From the NCBI GenBank assembly GCA_035399845.1, contig DAOPJV010000015.1, forward strand, positions 44,592 through 108,591: a stretch of DNA of 64,000 nt. Direction: 5' to 3'. The translations under genes and the position numbers were made by a program. Below the pieces are notes generated by a model. The model was not told where the DNA came from and did not search any database. It worked only from the letters and a program-made list of their open reading frames with translations. Source of the DNA: ECT2AJA-110-A sp035399845. Its GTDB lineage: Bacteria > Planctomycetota > Phycisphaerae > UBA1845 > UTPLA1. Positions 60,547 to 64,000 of this stretch are shown here, piece by piece (within the stretch, counting starts at the first letter, position 1; every line of letters starts with the position of its first letter).

Positions 60547-61332
60547 ATGTCATACGAAACCCTGCAAATCACGGACGCGAATCACGTTCGCACGATCACA
60601 CTCAATCGCCCCGACGCCATGAACAGCGTCAACGGCGCGATGACGAAGGAGCTCGCCAAGGAGCTCAAGGGCATCGCCAGGGACGCGAGCGTCCGCTGCC
60701 TCGTGATCACCGGCGCGGGCAAGGCCTTCTGCGTCGGCCAGGATCTGAAGGAGGCCATCGGCGGCGATCGGCCCATGGACTTCGCCGCCCGGCTCCGCGC
60801 GGGCTACAACCCCGTCGTCGAGGCCCTGACGTCGCTCCGCGTTCCCACGATCGCCAGCATCAATGGGGCGGCCGCGGGGGCGGGCTGGAGCCTCGCCCTG
60901 GCCTGTGACTATCGCATCTGCGCCAGCCGTGTGAAGTTCGTTTCCGCCTTCAGCAACATCGGTCTCGTCCCCGACAGCGGCATGACATGGACGCTGCCGC
61001 GGCTCGTGGGCTACGCCAAAGCCCTCGAAATCGCCTGGATGAGCGAGCCGATAACGGCGGAATCTGCGCAGCAAATGGGGCTGGTCAATCGCATCGTTGA
61101 AGACGACAATCTTGCCGCCGAAACGACGGCCCTCGCCGAGAGGCTGGCGAAGCGGCCGACGAAGGGCCTCGTGCTGACGCGGCAGGCCATGATGGCGGGC
61201 ATGACCAACAGCATGCCGGCCCAGCTGGACTATGAGGCGATGCTCCAGAGCATCGCGGGACGGACGAAGGACTACGACGAAGGCGTGAAGGCGTTTATCG
61301 AGAAGCGACAACCGGAGTTTGCTGGTGAGTGA
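60547..61332 (+). CDS. Enoyl-CoA hydratase/isomerase, PaaG-like
   Basis: 261 residues from the ATG at 60547 (a GTG at 60538 is an alternative). Crotonase fold; closest in feel to PaaG (1,2-epoxyphenylacetyl-CoA isomerase): GAGKAFCVGQDLKEA, INGAAAGAGWSLALACDYRI, FVSAFSNIGLVPDSGMTWTL and LPRLVGYAKALEIAWM. Unlike the preceding hydratase, the first catalytic Glu is replaced (GAGWSLAL), while Asp in LVPDSG is kept, as in isomerases of the PaaG/ECI type. So isomerisation rather than hydration is expected. The stop overlaps the start of the dehydrogenase gene by 8 bp, suggesting coupled translation. Confidence 0.87.
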   Translation: MSYETLQITDANHVRTITLNRPDAMNSVNGAMTKELAKELKGIARDASVRCLVITGAGKAFCVGQDLKEAIGGDRPMDFAARLRAGYNPVVEALTSLRVPTIASINGAAAGAGWSLALACDYRICASRVKFVSAFSNIGLVPDSGMTWTLPRLVGYAKALEIAWMSEPITAESAQQMGLVNRIVEDDNLAAETTALAERLAKRPTKGLVLTRQAMMAGMTNSMPAQLDYEAMLQSIAGRTKDYDEGVKAFIEKRQPEFAGE

Positions 61333-62590
61333 GAGACTGTTTGGCGTAATCGGTTCGGGAACCATGGGCGCGGGCATCGCGCACGCGGCCGCGGAAGCGG
61401 GGTTCGTGGTGCGCACGCTGGATACCGATCCGGCGCTCGTGCGGAAGGCCTACGACGGCATCAGGGAGCGGCTGGACAGTCGCGTTCAGCGCGGCAAGCT
61501 GCCGGCGCACGATCGCGACGCGACGCTGGCCAATCTGAACATCGCCGAGTCCATGAGCGACTTCGCCAAGGCGGAAGTCGTCGTCGAGGCGGTCCCCGAG
61601 AACTTTGAACTCAAGACGAAGATCTTCGCCGATCTGGAGAAGGTCGTCTCCGATCGCACACTGCTCGCGACGAACACGTCGAGCCTGAGCGTGACGAAGC
61701 TCTCCTCGGCCGTGCAGCGCAAGGATCGATTCCTCGGCATGCACTTTTTCAACCCGGCGCCGATCATGAAGCTCGTCGAGCTCGTCAGCGCCGAGGGCAC
61801 GAGCGATCAGGCCCTGGTCGACGCCCGCGCCGTCTGCGCGAAGCTCGACAAGACGGCCGTGAAAGTGAAGGATTCGCCCGGGTTCATCGGCAATCGCGTG
61901 AACCGGCCGTTCTACCTCGAGGCGCTCACGCTGCTCGAGCAGGGCGAGGCGGATGTGCCGGCCATCGACAGCGCGATGCGAAACGTCGGTGGGTTCCGGA
62001 TGGGACCTTTCGAGCTGCTCGACCTGATCGGCATGGATGTGAACCTGAGCGTCACGGAAGTCGTGTACAACGACTTCGGCAGGCCCGCCCGTTTCACGCC
62101 CAGCAAGATCCAGCAGGGGCTCGTGGCCGAGGGTCATCTGGGCCGCAAGACAGGGCGCGGTTTCTACACCCATGGCGACGGCGACGCCAGGCCCGCCTAT
62201 CAGGCGACGCTGAAGGACACGAGCGGCTGGCAGGCCTCCGACGCCCTGAAGGCGTTCGCCGCCGAACTCGGCAAGCCGGCCGATCGCTCGACCTGGCTTT
62301 ACGCCCGCATCCTGCTGGCCGTCATGAACGAGGCGGCCCTCGCGGCGGATTCGATCGCGATCCCGCGGGATGTGAACATCACAATGGAGCTCGGCTTCAA
62401 CTATCCGGAAGGACCTTTGTCGACCGCCGACTACGTTGGTCTCGACATCGTCCGGAAGCTGCTGGCGGAGTTCTACAGCCAGTCCGGCCAGGACGAGCGC
62501 TACAAGCCGAACCCGCTGCTCGACAAGCATGTGGAGGAAGGAAACCTGGGCGAGAAGACGGCCCGCGGCTTCCTCTATCACGCGCTCTGA
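61325..62590 (+). CDS. 3-hydroxyacyl-CoA dehydrogenase (PaaH/FadB2-like)
   Basis: About 421 residues from a GTG at 61325 with GGAG seven bases upstream, overlapping the PaaG-like gene by 8 bp. NAD-binding Rossmann motif FGVIGSGTMGAGIAHAAAEA; catalytic segments LLATNTSSLSVTKLSS and LGMHFFNPAPIMKLVELV with the conserved His; C-terminal dimerisation domains FIGNRVNRPFYLEAL and MGPFELLDLIGMDVN, then a second copy of the C-terminal domain (STADYVGLDIVRKLL) as in the long PaaH form. It oxidises 3-hydroxyacyl-CoA to 3-oxoacyl-CoA with NAD. With the two preceding genes it gives hydration, isomerisation and oxidation steps. A terminator follows. Confidence 0.92.
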   Translation: MSERLFGVIGSGTMGAGIAHAAAEAGFVVRTLDTDPALVRKAYDGIRERLDSRVQRGKLPAHDRDATLANLNIAESMSDFAKAEVVVEAVPENFELKTKIFADLEKVVSDRTLLATNTSSLSVTKLSSAVQRKDRFLGMHFFNPAPIMKLVELVSAEGTSDQALVDARAVCAKLDKTAVKVKDSPGFIGNRVNRPFYLEALTLLEQGEADVPAIDSAMRNVGGFRMGPFELLDLIGMDVNLSVTEVVYNDFGRPARFTPSKIQQGLVAEGHLGRKTGRGFYTHGDGDARPAYQATLKDTSGWQASDALKAFAAELGKPADRSTWLYARILLAVMNEAALAADSIAIPRDVNITMELGFNYPEGPLSTADYVGLDIVRKLLAEFYSQSGQDERYKPNPLLDKHVEEGNLGEKTARGFLYHAL

Positions 62591-62618
62591 TCGAAGCTGA
62601 CTGTTGTTAGAGAATTCA

Positions 62619-62649
62619 AAGCTGCCTCGTGTGACGGGGCGGCTTTCTT
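62619..62649 (+). terminator. Terminator after the acyl-CoA gene cluster
   Basis: AAGCTGCC / GGCGGCTT stem (62619-62626 and 62638-62645, one G-T pair) with an 11-nt loop, followed by TCTT. Its 3' arm coincides with the beginning of an interspersed repeat copy. Confidence 0.65.
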
Positions 62650-62750
62650 CATGCGCCCGAGTTTCGAGCCACGCGCGTCAGCAAGTGGGCGCGTTGCGTG
62701 GGTGCGTTGGAAGCGCGCGACGATCCTCTCGCGCGTGAAGTCGATCGGGG
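62637..62750. repeat. Interspersed PLADARGS-type repeat, copy 1
   Basis: A 114-nt unit from GGGGCGGCTTTC to GTCGATCGGGG, repeated at 62987-63100. The core at 62666-62688 read on the minus strand is CCACTTGCTGACGCGCGTGG then CTC, translating as PLADARGS. Confidence 0.8.
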
Positions 62751-62986
62751 GGGGCGTACGGATCCCTGGAGGAACTGGACAATGCGACTGAGCCTCGCTG
62801 TCCTCAGCGTGGCGAATCTTTCCACTTGTGCGAGCCGTACTTCGCCGTGAGGACACGGCGGCTCTGACTGGCGCCGATGCGACGATACGAACGCGAATGG
62901 CGCCTGATGCACATCGAGTGATCTCGTTTGCAGTCCTATCATCGCGCCCCATCCCTCGGAGAGGCTGGGCCACCCGGCTCCCAATG

Positions 62987-63100
62987 TGGGGCGGCTTTTT
63001 CATGCGCCCGAATTCCGAGCCACGCGCGTCAGCAAGTGGTCGTGTTGCGTGGATGTGTTGGACTTGCGCGACGATCCGTTCGCGCGTGAAGTCGATCGGG
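62987..63100. repeat. Interspersed PLADARGS-type repeat, copy 2
   Basis: Second 114-nt copy, 350 bp after the first, with the same core at 63017-63039 and similar flanks (GCGGCTTTTTCATGCGCCCG start, GTGAAGTCGATCGGG end). Further short repeats nearby: a (C)TCGgAGAGG(C/A)TGgGCCACCCGGC motif at about 62955-62978 and again at 63205-63228, and the GTGGCCCACCCC / GGGGTGGG palindrome at 63099-63124. Confidence 0.8.
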
Positions 63101-63360
63101 TGGCCCACCCCTTCAGGGGTGGGGGCGCGACGATGAGTTCGCAGGGGGAACCACGAGTTTGTCCACACGGCGCTACCGGCGTTCGATCATCGAGATCCCA
63201 TCCTCGCAGAGGATGAGCCACCCGGCCGGATATGACCGCATGAATCGTTGTGTACAACAGCGCCCCGTGACACGGCGCCAGTCAATTCGCTACGATGACA
63301 ACATAGGGGCGTATCCAGATCGGTCGTTCGTGATCACGGAGTCGATGCAAGGGCGATGAA

Positions 63361-64000
63361 ATGATCGTGCATGCAATCTGCCGTCGGAGCCGTCTCGACG
63401 GCGTATTCGACGAGTATCATTATCAGTTGTTTCACGGCGCCGCATGGCGGGACGGAGTTCGATCGCAGATAGCCAAGGGACGGTTCATCGATAGTGGTCC
63501 GCAATCAAAGCTAGTTGTCGTTCGAAATGTCTACGGCGTACCGCCTGTCTATGAACCGGGGAGAAGCCTGGTCGTTTCCGAACCGCTGCGCGACAAACTC
63601 GGTGGGCTCCCAGGGCTGGAATTCGACCAGGTCTCATACATGCGGCTATTCTCGTTGCCGTACGCCAAGGGCGAATTCGACCAGAATCTGAATATGGAAT
63701 GGGTGCTCTACAGTGAAAGGCACTCGCTGGATGACGACGATTGGTTCCTCCTGACGCAGGTGGATGACATATCGTTGCACTGGGATGCGCCGCCTTATTT
63801 TGAGCTGATCACGATGTCGCCATCCAGGTTGGAAGGTCGGTATCCCGAAGCTCGCGAGTTCCGCCACACTTTGGCATATGCGCATCTTTCGGAGCAGATG
63901 CTCCTTGAGAATGCAGTCATTCCAGCGGGCCATGGGTATCTGGTCTCGCCGGAGTGCTTCAGTATCATGGACGAGTACATCGATCGAGACTTCTTCGCGG
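63361..64000 (+). CDS. Unknown protein, 3' end beyond window
   Basis: Open from the ATG at 63361 (AAGGG seven bases upstream) through the last base, at least 213 residues. Composition differs from the rest of the window: visibly lower GC and codons such as TAT, TTT, AAT and ATA are common. The protein has no signal peptide and is rich in aromatic and acidic residues (LFSLPYAKGEFDQNLNMEW, DDDDWFLLTQVDDISLHWD). A stretch SLVVSEPLRDKLGGLPGLEF recalls the xxVSExLxxxLxxLxLxxxEF pattern of DUF1629/Imm11-type immunity proteins, but this is weak. The base composition and the repeats just upstream would fit acquired DNA (inference). Confidence 0.6.
   Translation, partial: MIVHAICRRSRLDGVFDEYHYQLFHGAAWRDGVRSQIAKGRFIDSGPQSKLVVVRNVYGVPPVYEPGRSLVVSEPLRDKLGGLPGLEFDQVSYMRLFSLPYAKGEFDQNLNMEWVLYSERHSLDDDDWFLLTQVDDISLHWDAPPYFELITMSPSRLEGRYPEAREFRHTLAYAHLSEQMLLENAVIPAGHGYLVSPECFSIMDEYIDRDFFA

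Larger units (their letters stand above)
62591..63360. other. Repeat-rich intergenic region
   Basis: 770 bp without a supported gene. Open frames on both strands merely translate the interspersed repeats. The block holds the cluster terminator, two 114-nt repeats and related short motifs, and ends in a less GC-rich stretch (63230-63360) likely to contain the promoter of the next gene. Confidence 0.6.

Noticed and set aside
62578..63257. Proteins of 85-196 residues containing THATRPLADARGS
   Set aside because: Each is only the translation of the interspersed repeat, present twice; not a gene.
1..64000. tRNA, rRNA, integrase, transposase or CRISPR genes
   Set aside because: None recognised on either strand by eye; a covariance-model scan would be needed to exclude small RNAs.

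Overview
The window looks like a metagenome-assembled scaffold from a planctomycete, most likely near the Phycisphaerae. The basis is uniformly high GC, a PEP-CTERM protein, three DUF1573 proteins, very large secreted repeat proteins (thrombospondin type 3, Cys-rich/dockerin-like), a GreA factor with a huge N-terminal extension as in the PVC superphylum, two SpoIIE-type phosphatases and copies of an interspersed repeat that reads PLADARGS in one frame. A run of exactly 100 N at 58516-58615, flanked by two identical 55-nt blocks, shows that two contigs were scaffolded.

Layout. 1-511: 3' part of a GIY-YIG nuclease-domain protein. 0.5-8.1 kb: a coiled-coil membrane protein and a 1692-residue Ca-binding TSP3 repeat protein with a P-domain. 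8.6-17.8 kb: an envelope/signalling block with three DUF1573 proteins (one fused to a thioredoxin domain, one with an in-frame UGA where its neighbour has Cys), a PEP-CTERM protein, an FHA-GAF-SpoIIE phosphatase and a GAF-SpoIIE phosphatase. 18-21.3 kb: methyltransferase, small proteins, a cysteine-hydrolase-like pseudoenzyme, ferredoxin. 21.5-28.6 kb: long GreA, a pair of paralogous secreted helical proteins, YceH-like regulator, class V aminotransferase. 28.8-33.4 kb: a membrane-anchored MutS-like ATPase behind a MutS2 that lacks the Smr domain. 33.6-42.3 kb: OFA-type MFS transporter, a glycolipid module (GT39, flippase-like, GT2), STAS protein, DUF362 protein. 42.5-50.4 kb: a Cys-rich secreted protein, an LEA-like lipoprotein, family 4 uracil-DNA glycosylase, DUF2203 protein, a second GT2. 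50.4-59.5 kb: TrkH-like transporter, HupE/UreJ-like protein, ScpB, a HEAT-repeat protein, MurI, a HEAT-like lipoprotein. 59.6-62.6 kb: a PaaF/PaaG/PaaH-like acyl-CoA operon. 62.6-64 kb: interspersed repeats, then the start of an unknown lower-GC gene.

The most notable signal is the DUF1573 gene at 13187-14650. One UGA interrupts an otherwise intact frame exactly where the adjacent paralogue has the first Cys of its CGC motif, and a perfect 7-bp hairpin with a 3-nt GUA loop begins 13 nt downstream of the UGA. This is what a bacterial selenoprotein gene looks like, and I know of no established DUF1573 selenoprotein. A point nonsense mutation or a base-call error is the alternative.

No tRNA, rRNA, CRISPR array, transposase or integrase was recognised.
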